Shown: piece by piece, positions 1-8,755 of the stretch
Position numbering within the stretch: position 1 is the stretch's first letter
Layout of the letters: each line of letters opens with the position of its first letter
Source of the DNA: Xenorhabdus miraniensis
Lineage (GTDB): Bacteria; Pseudomonadota; Gammaproteobacteria; Enterobacterales; Enterobacteriaceae
Reading direction: 5' to 3'
Assembly: GCF_002632615.1 (NCBI RefSeq)
Contig: NZ_NITZ01000015.1
Span: 62,001 to 126,000 of the forward strand
Length of the DNA stretch: 64,000 bases
The notes under the pieces: generated by a model
Databases searched by the model: none
What the model saw: the letters and a program-made list of their open reading frames with translations, nothing else
What the model was told of the DNA's origin: nothing
Position numbers and translations under genes: made by a program

Positions 1-61
1 TATGAAATCTAAAACCCGTCTGAGTTAATCAAACCATTTTATTTAATTAACACTTATCAGG

Positions 62-82
62 GAGAGGTTCATTGAACCTCTC
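62..82 (-). terminator. Stem-loop just downstream of fadM
   Basis: Ten-base arms GAGAGGTTCA and TGAACCTCTC are separated by one base, so the real loop must open several pairs. It lies 11 bases past the fadM stop codon. There is no clear T run after the stem on the minus strand, so it may be a weak terminator or an mRNA-end hairpin. Confidence 0.45.
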
Positions 83-93
83 ATTTCGTTGTG

Positions 94-492
94 TTATCTC
101 TTATAAGATTCCATTTTTTCTCGTAACTCGCCTTCTAAGACAAGCGTTTTTTGAGTTTTCAAATCAATACACACAAACGTCGTTAAGGCATCAGCAATCA
201 CTTTATTATCACTCTTGCGTAGAATTTCCTGAAAAAATACACCGCTTCTATTACCTAATTCCCGCATGGAAGAGTTTACTTCCAGCTCATCTGTAACCAC
301 TGCTGGATGACGATAATTAATATTGATATTTACTACAATAAAACCAATATTCTTACTGTTTAGCCATTCAAAAGTGTCATTTTCAGTCAGCAAATCCCAG
401 CGTGCTGCTTCCATAAATTCCAAATAACGTGCATTGTTTACATGCTGGAAAATATCAATATGGTAGCCCCTGACTTTTATAATCGTGCCCAT
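94..492 (-). CDS. fadM: Acyl-CoA thioesterase FadM (YbaW)
   Basis: Hotdog-fold thioesterase, cytosolic, expected to hydrolyse long-chain acyl-CoA to free fatty acid and CoA. The 132-residue product keeps the family's N-terminal RGYHxDxFQHVNNARYLEF block, the VVNININYRHPA core and the closing CIDLKTQK and LEGELREK segments, all close to E. coli FadM. I start it at 492 because an AAGGA lies ten bases upstream and this gives the E. coli length; an upstream TTG in frame would add 12 residues. It is the last gene of the minus-strand series with ybaV and ppiD, as in E. coli. Confidence 0.93.
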   Translation of the reverse strand: MGTIIKVRGYHIDIFQHVNNARYLEFMEAARWDLLTENDTFEWLNSKNIGFIVVNININYRHPAVVTDELEVNSSMRELGNRSGVFFQEILRKSDNKVIADALTTFVCIDLKTQKTLVLEGELREKMESYKR

Positions 493-594
493 TGCTATGT
501 TTTCCTTTAAACTCATCCGACCAGACAATACTTAACAATAGCAAAACAATTTAATTACAATAGTGTTTGATGAATTATTCTTGATCGGCATCAC

Positions 595-647
595 AGCCCT
601 CTTGATAAACTTGCAATATAAAATTATTAAGGCCTTACAAGAGGGCT
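595..647. repeat. Inverted repeat between ybaV and fadM
   Basis: Perfect 10-base arms AGCCCTCTTG (595-604) and CAAGAGGGCT (638-647) enclose a 33-base AT-rich loop, directly after the ybaV stop codon. No T run follows on the minus strand. It may end ybaV transcripts or protect the mRNA end; function not known. Confidence 0.5.
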
Positions 648-653
648 TAATAC

Positions 654-1046
654 TCAGTAAGTTAATTTACTTCTATTCTTTTCCATAAACATAGGTCCAA
701 TCCCTTGAACTTCCTGTAGCTGTTCTATTGCCGTAAACGGGCCATATTTTTCACGATATTCAATAATTGCCTGTGCTTTTTTAGTGCCAATGCCGTTGAG
801 TTCTTTCGCGAATTGTTCAGCACTTGCCGTATTGATGTTAAGAGTTCCTTTTCCTTGTATTTGCTGACTTGAATCTTGTTTTCCTTCCTCTTGCGATTCA
901 TTGTTCACAATGGCAGTTTTCTGCTGGCTAACGGGTTGTTTCACTACTTTATCGGTAGATTCATTCACGGTGCTGGCATGAGATAACGGTATGTTGATAC
1001 ACAAAGCCATAACGAGCGAACTGAATAATATCCTTAAATATTTCAT
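654..1046 (-). CDS. ybaV: Helix-hairpin-helix protein YbaV (ComEA-like)
   Basis: Small exported protein with a C-terminal helix-hairpin-helix domain of the ComEA family, which usually binds DNA non-specifically. Its cellular role in enterobacteria is not established. The N-terminus is a signal peptide (hydrophobic stretch ending around SHA), followed by a polar Gln/Glu/Ser-rich linker. The domain begins with LNINTASAEQFAKEL and includes GIGTKKAQAIIEYREKYGPF. The start at 1046 is chosen because AGAGGGA stands five bases upstream and the signal peptide then begins the protein. It lies between ppiD and fadM as in E. coli. Confidence 0.88.
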   Translation of the reverse strand: MKYLRILFSSLVMALCINIPLSHASTVNESTDKVVKQPVSQQKTAIVNNESQEEGKQDSSQQIQGKGTLNINTASAEQFAKELNGIGTKKAQAIIEYREKYGPFTAIEQLQEVQGIGPMFMEKNRSKLTY

Positions 1047-1127
1047 ATAAATCCCTCTATGTTTTATTGACGCAGGAGAGATTGCCACAACAATATTTCC
1101 AGACAATAGGCAAGATTTAAATATGCG

Positions 1128-1149
1128 AAAGGCCACGAAAGTGGCCTTT
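1128..1149 (-). terminator. Terminator after ppiD
   Basis: Perfect 9-base stem AAAGGCCAC / GTGGCCTTT with a four-base loop, 46 bases past the ppiD stop. T-rich sequence flanks it on both strands, so it could work in either direction; gene orientation makes the minus strand relevant. Confidence 0.65.
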
Positions 1150-1194
1150 TAAAATTGCTATTTTGCAAAAACAACTGCGAGTAACTTCGCAATT

Positions 1195-3075
1195 TTATTC
1201 GATTTGACCTAGCTTAATATCTGCATCATCACGCAAATTAATTATTAGTGATTCCAGCATGACATTACCTGTTTGATACTGATAAGCCGACATATATTGT
1301 TTAATCTGCTCATCTGTAATAGGTCCTGGAACAACTTTATCCAATTGGATAAACACTGCGTTACCAAGCCCATCTTGAGCTAATCCATATTCAGCCTTAC
1401 CCTCTTTAGGATGAGGCAGAGTGAATGCCACATCGGTAGCCTGATCGTTTTGTGATATGCGTTTTATCACAGTAGGTTCAGCAAACTGAATTCCTGCTGC
1501 TTTCAATGCCTGTTCACCTTTACCTTCTTTCAGCGCAGCCAACAATTTTTCACTATCAACCTGAAGTTGTTTCTCTGCTTTTTGGCGTTTCACCAATTCA
1601 GCAACTTCAGTTTTAGCTTGATCGAACGGCTGAACAGTTTCAGGTTTCACATCGTCAACATGCACAATAAAGGCTCTGTCACCCTCAACAGAAATGACAT
1701 CAGAGTTAATGCCTGTTGTCCCTTTATCATCAATCAAATTGCCAGAGAAAATAGCCTGAACAACTTGACTGAAGTTAATATCAGCCGGGATATGGTCACG
1801 ATCAAACCAGTCAGTGGTTACCGCCTGATAACCTGCTGCTTTCTCTGCTGCCGCCAAAGATTCATTATCATTAGCTGCGGCATCACTTACTTTTCTCTGT
1901 AACGCATAAAATACATCAACCGCTTTTTCCTGCTTAACGATTTTTTCTATTTCTGGACGGACATCCTCCAATGATTTGACAACCTGAGGCTTGATATCGT
2001 CCAAACGGAAAATCGCATATCCATTAGATAATTTAACGACACCAGAAAGTTGCCCTTTCTGTGTCAAATTGGCTGATTTAATCTCATTAGGCAGAGAACT
2101 CTCCTCCATCCAGCCGAGATCGCCTCCCTTTTGGGCAGAAAATTTATCTGTCGATTTTTCGGATGCCAATTGACTGAAATCAGCCCCTTTATTTAATTCA
2201 TCCAAAACCGATTTAGCATCAGAGTCTGAAGCCAATTGAATAAAACTGTACTTCTTCTGTTCAGACTGAGTGTATTTTGACAGATTGTTTTGATAATATT
2301 TTTCAATATCAGCATCAGATACGGTGATATTTTTCAGCTCATCCGCAGCATCCATCTTGATGTAACTGATTTTTACTTTTTCTGGCACAGTGAAATGTTT
2401 ACTGTTCGCAGTATAGTAGTTTTTCAGCTCTTCATCGGTAACTTTTTGCTGTGCTTCAATTGATTTCAATTCAAGAGTCGCAAAACGTACTGTTCTTTCT
2501 TGAAAAAGAAGCGCAATTTCTTCTTTGACTTCTGTCGGCAATGCAATTTCAGAACCTATTAACACCTGCTCTAATTGGCGATTAATCAGCTCTTGACGAA
2601 CCTGCTCAGCAAAGGCATCAGGACTCATATTTGAACGAGCCAGCCAATTCAAATAATCCTGATATTTGTTGTTATCAAACTTACTGTCAGTTTGAAGAAA
2701 AGGCAGGTTACGTATCTCCTGTGCGACTTGCTCATCACTTGCTGATAAACCCAGCTTATGCGCGTATTGTTCAATCAAGGTGGCATTGATGAGGCGATCT
2801 AATGATTCTCGTCTAAGCTGTTGTATGGCCTGTTCATTACTCAGCAAAGTTGAGAATCCATCTCCCAGCCTCTCTTGCATAGCATTTTTTTCTTGTTGGA
2901 ATGCTTGCTCCAGTTGAGCACGACTAATACTTTGACCATTCACCTTGGCAGCATAGCTACCATTTTCGCCTGACAGGTAGCCTGTTACCCCTGTCACCAG
3001 AAAGGTCAAAATAATTAGAGCCAACACAATTTTAAGCACAGGGCCATTTGCCGCCGTGCGTAGGTTGTCCATCAT
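1195..3075 (-). CDS. ppiD: Periplasmic folding chaperone PpiD
   Basis: Membrane-anchored periplasmic chaperone that associates with the SecYEG translocon and helps fold outer-membrane and secreted proteins. The 626 residues match the E. coli length (623). A single N-terminal membrane helix (about residues 12-34) follows the MMDNLRTAANG start. A SurA-N-like chaperone region comes next, and one parvulin-type domain (about 225-360) contains the GADFSQLASEKSTD and GGDLGWM motifs. A C-terminal chaperone-like region follows. In E. coli the parvulin domain lacks prolyl isomerase activity, so the chaperone role is the safer call. It follows hupB on the same strand. Confidence 0.96.
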   Translation of the reverse strand: MMDNLRTAANGPVLKIVLALIILTFLVTGVTGYLSGENGSYAAKVNGQSISRAQLEQAFQQEKNAMQERLGDGFSTLLSNEQAIQQLRRESLDRLINATLIEQYAHKLGLSASDEQVAQEIRNLPFLQTDSKFDNNKYQDYLNWLARSNMSPDAFAEQVRQELINRQLEQVLIGSEIALPTEVKEEIALLFQERTVRFATLELKSIEAQQKVTDEELKNYYTANSKHFTVPEKVKISYIKMDAADELKNITVSDADIEKYYQNNLSKYTQSEQKKYSFIQLASDSDAKSVLDELNKGADFSQLASEKSTDKFSAQKGGDLGWMEESSLPNEIKSANLTQKGQLSGVVKLSNGYAIFRLDDIKPQVVKSLEDVRPEIEKIVKQEKAVDVFYALQRKVSDAAANDNESLAAAEKAAGYQAVTTDWFDRDHIPADINFSQVVQAIFSGNLIDDKGTTGINSDVISVEGDRAFIVHVDDVKPETVQPFDQAKTEVAELVKRQKAEKQLQVDSEKLLAALKEGKGEQALKAAGIQFAEPTVIKRISQNDQATDVAFTLPHPKEGKAEYGLAQDGLGNAVFIQLDKVVPGPITDEQIKQYMSAYQYQTGNVMLESLIINLRDDADIKLGQIE

Positions 3076-3140
3076 AAAGACGTAAAACTCCGCTTTAGTG
3101 AAAAAGAAACTGTCATATTACGACAATTCAAACGCTAAGA

Positions 3141-3172
3141 GAAAAAAAGCGCACCAATTGATTGATGCGCTT
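3141..3172 (-). terminator. Rho-independent terminator of hupB
   Basis: Stem AAGCGCA (3147-3153) / TGCGCTT (3166-3172) with a 12-base loop, followed on the minus strand by a run of seven T. It lies 78 bases past the hupB stop and separates hupB from ppiD. Confidence 0.85.
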
Positions 3173-3250
3173 ATATTCTAACCTATCAACATTGCCTAGT
3201 CAGTTTAAGTTTACTGCTATGGCAAAGGCGAGGAGCAAGTCTCTCACTCA

Positions 3251-3526
3251 TTAGCTGTTGACAGCATCTTTCAACCCCTTTCCAGAACGGAAAGCAGGTA
3301 CTTTTGCTGCTGCAATTTTGATTTCCTTGCCTGTCTGAGGGTTACGTCCCGTACGAGCTGCACGCTCACGCACAGTAAACGTACCGAACCCTACTAAAGC
3401 GACATCATCACCGTCTTTCAATGCGTCAGATACTGAAGAAACGAACGCATCTACTACACGTCCGGCTGCTGCCTTAGAAATATTCACATCAGCAGCAATT
3501 TTGTCGATCAGTTGTGACTTATTCAC
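3251..3526 (-). CDS. hupB: DNA-binding protein HU-beta
   Basis: Nucleoid-associated histone-like protein that bends and compacts DNA, working as homodimer or with HU-alpha. The 91-residue product keeps the family core: [12 protein letters not shown], the RxGRNPQTG arm loop whose Pro intercalates into DNA, and a C-terminal [10 protein letters not shown] use the GTG at 3526, preceded by GGGGA eight bases upstream, because this gives the conserved [10 protein letters not shown] start and E. coli hupB also starts with GTG. Upstream in-frame ATGs would add five residues. It lies downstream of lon as in E. coli, with its own terminator. Confidence 0.96.
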   Translation of the reverse strand: MNKSQLIDKIAADVNISKAAAGRVVDAFVSSVSDALKDGDDVALVGFGTFTVRERAARTGRNPQTGKEIKIAAAKVPAFRSGKGLKDAVNS

Positions 3527-3686
3527 TCTTATCATCCCCATTTAGTTTTACTAACGTAACAAAAACCGATTTATAACGGATAACACAACAGTCATGCCGT
3601 CATATCAATCCTTTCCAGTATTAGCAAGAAATCATGGAACAGCAAAATATTTAGTCAGATAATTAGACTAAACTAACTTCATGACA

Positions 3687-3722
3687 CAAAAAAAGCTGGC
3701 AAGTCTCAATTTACTTGCCAGC
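3687..3722 (-). terminator. Rho-independent terminator of lon
   Basis: Perfect ten-base stem GCTGGCAAGT (3695-3704) / ACTTGCCAGC (3713-3722), loop of eight, followed on the minus strand by seven T. It lies 44 bases past the lon stop codon. Confidence 0.92.
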
Positions 3723-3766
3723 CTATATTTTATATACAGTTCTTGAGTTAGTTCACTATTTTTGTA

Positions 3767-6121
3767 CTATTTTAGTGATACCACTTCTGCACCAAATACG
3801 GGTTCCTGCAAAGCGATAGCTAAAACATCCTCTATACGCTTAACAGGATGAATTTCCAAATCTTGGATCACGTTCTGTGGGATTTCTTCCAGATCGCGTT
3901 TATTTTCATCTGGAATTATGACGGTTTTAACTCCCCCACGATGCGCTGCCAGTAATTTTTCTTTCAAACCACCAATTGGCAGAACTAAACCACGTAAAGT
4001 AATTTCACCCGTCATCGCCACAGCAGCACGAACAGGATTACCTGTCAGGCAAGAAACTAATGCTGTGCACATGGCAATACCTGCACTCGGGCCATCTTTT
4101 GGTGTCGCACCTTCAGGTACGTGGACGTGAATATCACGTTTTTCATGGAAATCAGAACTGATGCCCAGCTTATCTGCACGAGCCCGAACCACTGTCAATG
4201 CTGCCTGGATGGATTCCTGCATCACTTCACCTAATGAACCGGTATAGGTCAATTTACCTTTACCTGGCACACTGGCTGTTTCAACCGTCAGCAGATCACC
4301 ACCGACTTCTGTCCATGCAAGACCTGTTACCTGACCAACACGGTTTTCTGTATCAGCACGACCGTAATCAACACGCTGCACTCCCAGATAATCTTTCAAG
4401 TTACCTGCATTGATTTCAATGTGCTTAAGCTTCTTATCCATCAATAATGCTTTAACGGCCTTACGACACAATTTAGAGATTTCACGCTCCAGACTACGAA
4501 CACCAGCCTCACGGGTGTAATAGCGGATAATGCCGAGGATTGCACCATCATCAATGGTTAACTCGCCTTTTTTCAAGGCATTGCGCTCGGTCTGTTTTGG
4601 CAGAAGATGGCGCTTAGCAATGTTCAGTTTTTCGTCTTCTGTATAACCGGACAGACGAATGACTTCCATACGATCCAACAATGGGGCGGGGATATTCATG
4701 GAGTTAGACGTTGCCACAAACATAACATCAGACAGATCATAATCCACTTCAAGGTAATGATCGTTAAACGTCACATTCTGCTCAGGATCAAGCACCTCCA
4801 ACAAGGCTGCAGCCGGATCACCACGCACATCAGATGACATTTTGTCGATCTCATCCAACAAGAACAGTGGATTTTTCACTCCAATTTTGGACATTTTCTG
4901 AATTAATTTGCCCGGCATGGAGCCAATATAGGTGCGGCGATGTCCACGGATCTCTGCTTCATCATGCACGCCCCCCAACGCCATACGCACATATTTGCGT
5001 CCGATCGCCCGTGCAATGGAACGACCCAATGAAGTTTTACCAACACCTGGAGGCCCAACCAAACAAAGTATTGGCCCTCTGATCTTGCTGACACGGCTTT
5101 GTACTGCGAGATATTCAAGAATACGCTCTTTGACGCGCTCAAGACCATAATGGTCTGTATCCAGCACTTCCTGAGCTTTCACTAAATCTTTTTTGACCTT
5201 GCTGCGTGCAACCCAAGGAACTTGCACCATCCAGTCAATATAACTACGTATAACCGTTGCTTCTGCCGACATTGGAGACATAATTTTTAATTTATGCAAT
5301 TCAGCTTCTGCTTTTTCGCGCGCCTCTTTTGGCATTTTCGCATCTTCAATCTTGCGCTTTAGCGTCTCATATTCATCAGGCGCATCGTCCATCTCACCTA
5401 ATTCTTTCTGGATCGCTTTCATTTGCTCATTCAGGTAGTACTCGCGCTGGCTTTTTTCCATCTGTTTTTTAACGCGATTGCGGATACGCTTTTCTACCTG
5501 TAGAAGATCGATTTCTGATTCCATCATTGCGATCAGATACTCAATGCGCTCAACAACATCAGACATTTCTAAAACAGCCTGCTTGTCATTGATTTTCAAA
5601 GGCATATGCGCAGCGATGGTATCTGCCAATTTTGCTGCATCTTCAATACTGTGCAACGATGTCAATACTTCTGGCGGGATCTTTTTATTCAGCTTGACAT
5701 AGCCTTCAAACTGATTGATAGCGGTTCTTACCAGAACTTCTTGTTCACGTTCATCAACGTCAGGGGATTCAAGATATTCAACTTTCGCATAAAAATACTC
5801 GCTATTATCCGTCAATGTAGTAATGCGAGCACGCTGCAAACCTTCAACCAGGACTTTTACTGTGCCATCTGGCAATTTTAACATCTGTAAAATAGAAGCC
5901 ACTGTACCTACGGAGAAAAGATCATTGACTCCCGGCTCATCAGTAGATGCTTCTTTTTGCGCGACCAACATGACCTGTTTGTCATGATCCATTGCTGCTT
6001 CCAGGCAATGAATCGACTTCTCACGCCCAACAAACAGAGGGATCACCATATGTGGGTAAACCACTACATCGCGCAAAGGCAATACAGGGATTTCTATGCG
6101 TTCGGAACGCTCAGGATTCAT
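3767..6121 (-). CDS. lon: ATP-dependent protease Lon
   Basis: Cytosolic hexameric AAA+ protease that degrades misfolded and selected regulatory proteins. At 784 residues it has exactly the E. coli length. The order is the N-terminal LON substrate-binding domain, a coiled-coil region with KKQMEKSQREYYLNEQ, the AAA+ module with Walker A GPPGVGKT (about 356-363) and Walker B FLLDEIDK, and the C-terminal protease domain with the Ser-Lys dyad in PKDGPSAG (Ser679) and GGLKEKLLA (Lys722). A sigma-32 promoter lies about 215 bases upstream, and the AGAGAGAGCTCT just before ATG matches the E. coli lon translation start region. Confidence 0.98.
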   Translation of the reverse strand: MNPERSERIEIPVLPLRDVVVYPHMVIPLFVGREKSIHCLEAAMDHDKQVMLVAQKEASTDEPGVNDLFSVGTVASILQMLKLPDGTVKVLVEGLQRARITTLTDNSEYFYAKVEYLESPDVDEREQEVLVRTAINQFEGYVKLNKKIPPEVLTSLHSIEDAAKLADTIAAHMPLKINDKQAVLEMSDVVERIEYLIAMMESEIDLLQVEKRIRNRVKKQMEKSQREYYLNEQMKAIQKELGEMDDAPDEYETLKRKIEDAKMPKEAREKAEAELHKLKIMSPMSAEATVIRSYIDWMVQVPWVARSKVKKDLVKAQEVLDTDHYGLERVKERILEYLAVQSRVSKIRGPILCLVGPPGVGKTSLGRSIARAIGRKYVRMALGGVHDEAEIRGHRRTYIGSMPGKLIQKMSKIGVKNPLFLLDEIDKMSSDVRGDPAAALLEVLDPEQNVTFNDHYLEVDYDLSDVMFVATSNSMNIPAPLLDRMEVIRLSGYTEDEKLNIAKRHLLPKQTERNALKKGELTIDDGAILGIIRYYTREAGVRSLEREISKLCRKAVKALLMDKKLKHIEINAGNLKDYLGVQRVDYGRADTENRVGQVTGLAWTEVGGDLLTVETASVPGKGKLTYTGSLGEVMQESIQAALTVVRARADKLGISSDFHEKRDIHVHVPEGATPKDGPSAGIAMCTALVSCLTGNPVRAAVAMTGEITLRGLVLPIGGLKEKLLAAHRGGVKTVIIPDENKRDLEEIPQNVIQDLEIHPVKRIEDVLAIALQEPVFGAEVVSLK

Positions 6122-6142
6122 AGAGCTCTCTCTTCATTTATG

Positions 6143-6189
6143 CCCTTCACTTTCAAGCTGCCTCTTTGCTAGCTGCGTTCACTTACCCC
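6143..6189 (-). repeat. Possible dispersed intergenic repeat in the lon leader
   Basis: Read on the minus strand the stretch runs GGGGTAAGTGAACGCAGC, TAGCAAAGAGGCAGCTTGAA, AGTGAAGGG. It resembles intergenic repeats that I recall from Xenorhabdus and Photorhabdus genomes, and a looser relative occurs at 33294-33336. It is not part of the E. coli lon leader. Identity as a repeat is unproven without a genome search. Confidence 0.35.
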
Positions 6190-6286
6190 GGTCACACAAT
6201 TTGTTATGCTATCTGGGATTCATTTACCTGCCACCACGGTGCAACTCAAAATCTATTGGGTACAGCTTTCGCCAGTTTTTAGGAAT

Positions 6287-6310
6287 CTCGTGAAACACGG
6301 TTTTCACGAG
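6287..6310 (-). other. Perfect hairpin in the lon 5' untranslated region
   Basis: Arms CTCGTGAAA (6287-6295) and TTTCACGAG (6302-6310) enclose six bases. The element begins about 25 bases downstream of the sigma-32 -10 box, so it would form at the very 5' end of the heat-shock transcript. No T run follows, so termination is unlikely. mRNA stabilisation, protein binding or temperature-dependent folding are possible. Confidence 0.55.
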
Positions 6311-6335
6311 TTTCACTTCAAAGAATACAAAATAT

Positions 6336-6360
6336 ATGGGGACAAGAATCTGACATTCAA
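6336..6360 (-). promoter_or_regulatory. Sigma-32 (heat-shock) promoter of lon
   Basis: On the minus strand the -35 element TTGAAT (6355-6360) and the -10 element CCCCAT (6336-6341, continuing ATAT) are separated by 13 bases. This is the same pair and spacing as the known E. coli lon heat-shock promoter. It sits between the clpX terminator and the lon gene. Confidence 0.85.
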
Positions 6361-6374
6361 TAGCCTATATCTGC

Positions 6375-6406
6375 AAAAAACAAAATGAGGGAAAATCCCT
6401 CATTTT
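6375..6406 (-). terminator. Rho-independent terminator of clpX
   Basis: Stem AAAATGAGGGA (6382-6392) / TCCCTCATTTT (6396-6406) with a tight loop, followed on the minus strand by a T-rich tract. It lies 49 bases past the clpX stop and just ahead of the lon promoter. Confidence 0.88.
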
Positions 6407-6454
6407 TGTTTTTTCAATGCGTATTGATAATCGGCATTCCCTACCCTATTTTCT

Positions 6455-7726
6455 TCACTCACCAGAAACTTGGGCATCCGGCTTGCTATATATCAATAAT
6501 GGGACGGATTTCTCTTCAACAACCGTTTCATCAACGACCACTTTCTCTACGTGTTCCATTGATGGCAAGTCATACATTGTATCCAGCAAAACACTTTCAA
6601 CAATTGAACGAAGACCACGAGCACCCGTTTTACGCACCATTGCCTTTTTCGCGATGGCAGTCAGAGCTTCTTTTCTGAACTCCAGTTCAACACCTTCCAG
6701 ATTAAACAGAGCCTGATACTGTTTAGTCAGCGCATTTTTTGGCTCTTGCAGGATCTGAATCAGTGCTTCTTCATTGAGTTCAGTCAGTGTCGCCACAACC
6801 GGCAAACGACCAATGAATTCAGGTATTAAACCAAACTTGATCAAATCTTCCGGCTGAACCTGAGACAGCAACTCACCTTCTGTTGCTTTCTCCGATTCAC
6901 CTCTAACTGTAGCACTAAAACCAATACCTGAACTGACATTCAAACGCTGGCTGACAACTTTGTCCAAACCTGCAAACGCACCACCGCAGATAAACAAGAT
7001 CTTGGAAGTATCAACCTGTAAAAATTCTTGTTGTGGATGTTTACGACCACCTTGAGGCGGAACTGCTGCGACAGTACCTTCTATCAGTTTCAATAAGGCC
7101 TGCTGAACCCCTTCTCCTGATACGTCACGAGTAATTGAAGGATTGTCAGATTTACGAGAAATCTTATCTATTTCATCAATATAAACGATACCACGTTGTG
7201 CTTTCTGCACGTCGTAGTCACATTTTTGCAGAAGTTTCTGGATAATATTTTCTACGTCTTCCCCGACATAACCTGCTTCAGTCAATGTCGTGGCATCAGC
7301 CATAGTAAATGGTACATCCAAATAGCGGGCAAGTGTCTCAGCCAGCAGAGTTTTACCGCTACCAGTCGGACCAATCAGCAAAATATTACTTTTACCTAAT
7401 TCCACACCATTATTGTTATCCCCATTACGCAGTCTCTTGTAATGGTTATACACAGCCACTGCTAACACTTTTTTCGCCGCTTCCTGACCAATGACATAGT
7501 CATCCAGATGTTGACGAATTTCATGAGGAGTAGGCAATGTGCTACGCTCACGATGTGGTACCAGCTCTTTAATTTCTTCGCGAATGATATCATTACATAA
7601 ATCGACACATTCATCGCAGATATACACTGACGGGCCGGCGATTAATTTCCGGACTTCATGTTGGCTTTTTCCGCAGAAAGAGCAATACAGCAGCTTTCCT
7701 GAACCGTCTTTGCGCTTATCTGTCAT
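6455..7726 (-). CDS. clpX: ClpXP unfoldase subunit ClpX
   Basis: AAA+ hexameric unfoldase that recognises tagged substrates, including SsrA-tagged proteins, and feeds them into ClpP. The 423 residues (E. coli 424) start with a zinc-binding domain with Cys15, Cys18 (CSFC) and the later CDEC pair. The AAA+ core follows with Walker A GPTGSGKT, Walker [10 protein letters not shown], the pore loop GYVGED and the ClpP-docking loop near IGFSA. Arg-finger region [10 protein letters not shown] and C-terminal KTGARGLR are present. clpP lies upstream on the same strand, 145 bases away. Confidence 0.98.
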   Translation of the reverse strand: MTDKRKDGSGKLLYCSFCGKSQHEVRKLIAGPSVYICDECVDLCNDIIREEIKELVPHRERSTLPTPHEIRQHLDDYVIGQEAAKKVLAVAVYNHYKRLRNGDNNNGVELGKSNILLIGPTGSGKTLLAETLARYLDVPFTMADATTLTEAGYVGEDVENIIQKLLQKCDYDVQKAQRGIVYIDEIDKISRKSDNPSITRDVSGEGVQQALLKLIEGTVAAVPPQGGRKHPQQEFLQVDTSKILFICGGAFAGLDKVVSQRLNVSSGIGFSATVRGESEKATEGELLSQVQPEDLIKFGLIPEFIGRLPVVATLTELNEEALIQILQEPKNALTKQYQALFNLEGVELEFRKEALTAIAKKAMVRKTGARGLRSIVESVLLDTMYDLPSMEHVEKVVVDETVVEEKSVPLLIYSKPDAQVSGE

Positions 7727-7789
7727 CAGTCAACCTCACTTTATGAGCTGTTATCCCAGCTTATCTGGCATAACAGAAAAAACGCTGTC

Positions 7790-7853
7790 ATTACTCCGCC
7801 TAGTTTAACGTCAATATAAGGAAGCGCCCAGAAAAGACTAGCGTCGGAGTAAT
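7790..7853. repeat. Inverted repeat between clpP and clpX
   Basis: Nine-base arms ATTACTCCG (7790-7798) and CGGAGTAAT (7845-7853) frame a 46-base loop that also contains CTAG near both ends. It fills much of the clpP-clpX spacer. It could attenuate clpX expression relative to clpP or stabilise the clpP mRNA; not verifiable here. Confidence 0.45.
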
Positions 7854-7871
7854 AAAGTAATTGTCAATAAA

Positions 7872-8495
7872 TTAGTTGCGCTGGGTGAATATATGATCAA
7901 CCAGCCCGTATTCTACGGCTTCTGCGGCTGATAAGAAACGGTCACGTTCTGTGTCCTCAGCGATCTTATCAAGTGGTTGCCCTGTATGTTTTGCCATTAA
8001 TTCATTCATACGGGCTTTAACCTTGAGTATTTCCTGTGCATGGATCTCAATATCAGTTGCCTGCCCCTGGAAACCACCTAATGGCTGGTGAATCATAACC
8101 CTGGAATTTGGCAGACAGAAACGCTTACCTTTTGCTCCAGCAGTCAACAAAAATGCCCCCATTGAGCAGGCCTGTCCCATACAAATAGTACTCACATCTG
8201 GCTTGATAAATTGCATCGTGTCGTAAATAGACATACCAGCAGTAATAACCCCACCCGGTGAGTTGATATATAAGTGAATATCTTTTTCTGGGTTTTCTGC
8301 TTCCAAGAATAACATTTGGGCGGCAACCAAGTTCGCCATATGATCTTCAACTGGCCCTGTCAGAAAAATAATACGGTCTTTTAATAAGCGGGAGTAAATA
8401 TCAAATGCACGCTCCCCACGTGCTGTTTGTTCAACCACCATCGGCACCAAAGACATGCTAGGTGCATATTGATCTTGCTTGCCACTGTATGACAT
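7872..8495 (-). CDS. clpP: ClpP protease subunit
   Basis: Serine protease that forms a double-heptamer chamber and degrades proteins delivered by ClpX or ClpA. The 207 residues equal the E. coli precursor. The catalytic triad is in place: Ser111 in GQACSMGAF, His in MIHQPLGG, Asp in [17 protein letters not shown] helix region preceded by ERDRFLSA. The residue before Ser111 is Cys where E. coli has Ala. The first 14 or so residues are expected to be removed autocatalytically. It lies between tig and clpX as in E. coli. Confidence 0.97.
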   Translation of the reverse strand: MSYSGKQDQYAPSMSLVPMVVEQTARGERAFDIYSRLLKDRIIFLTGPVEDHMANLVAAQMLFLEAENPEKDIHLYINSPGGVITAGMSIYDTMQFIKPDVSTICMGQACSMGAFLLTAGAKGKRFCLPNSRVMIHQPLGGFQGQATDIEIHAQEILKVKARMNELMAKHTGQPLDKIAEDTERDRFLSAAEAVEYGLVDHIFTQRN

Positions 8496-8673
8496 TTCCG
8501 TCTCCTAATAGAACTCACGCTGGTGCCATTCATAACTGATTCTACTTGAGATAAGCAATGATGACCATGATCCAAAGTTAACTAACAAGGGGCTTTCCCC
8601 CTCTAAAAAGTAGTAAGCCCTTACATAATAGTAAGAAAGGATATGAGGTTAAATCTGTTTTTTTCAAGAACAA

Positions 8674-8705
8674 TAAAAAAACCCGCAAGCAGAGCCTGCG
8701 GGTTT
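8674..8705 (-). terminator. Rho-independent terminator of tig
   Basis: Nine-base stem AAACCCGCA (8679-8687) / TGCGGGTTT (8697-8705) followed on the minus strand by seven T. It lies 51 bases past the tig stop codon, ahead of clpP. Confidence 0.9.
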
Positions 8706-8755
8706 ACTTCATTGAGAGTGAGATTTCATCATCTCAGGCAATCAATAAATGAAAC

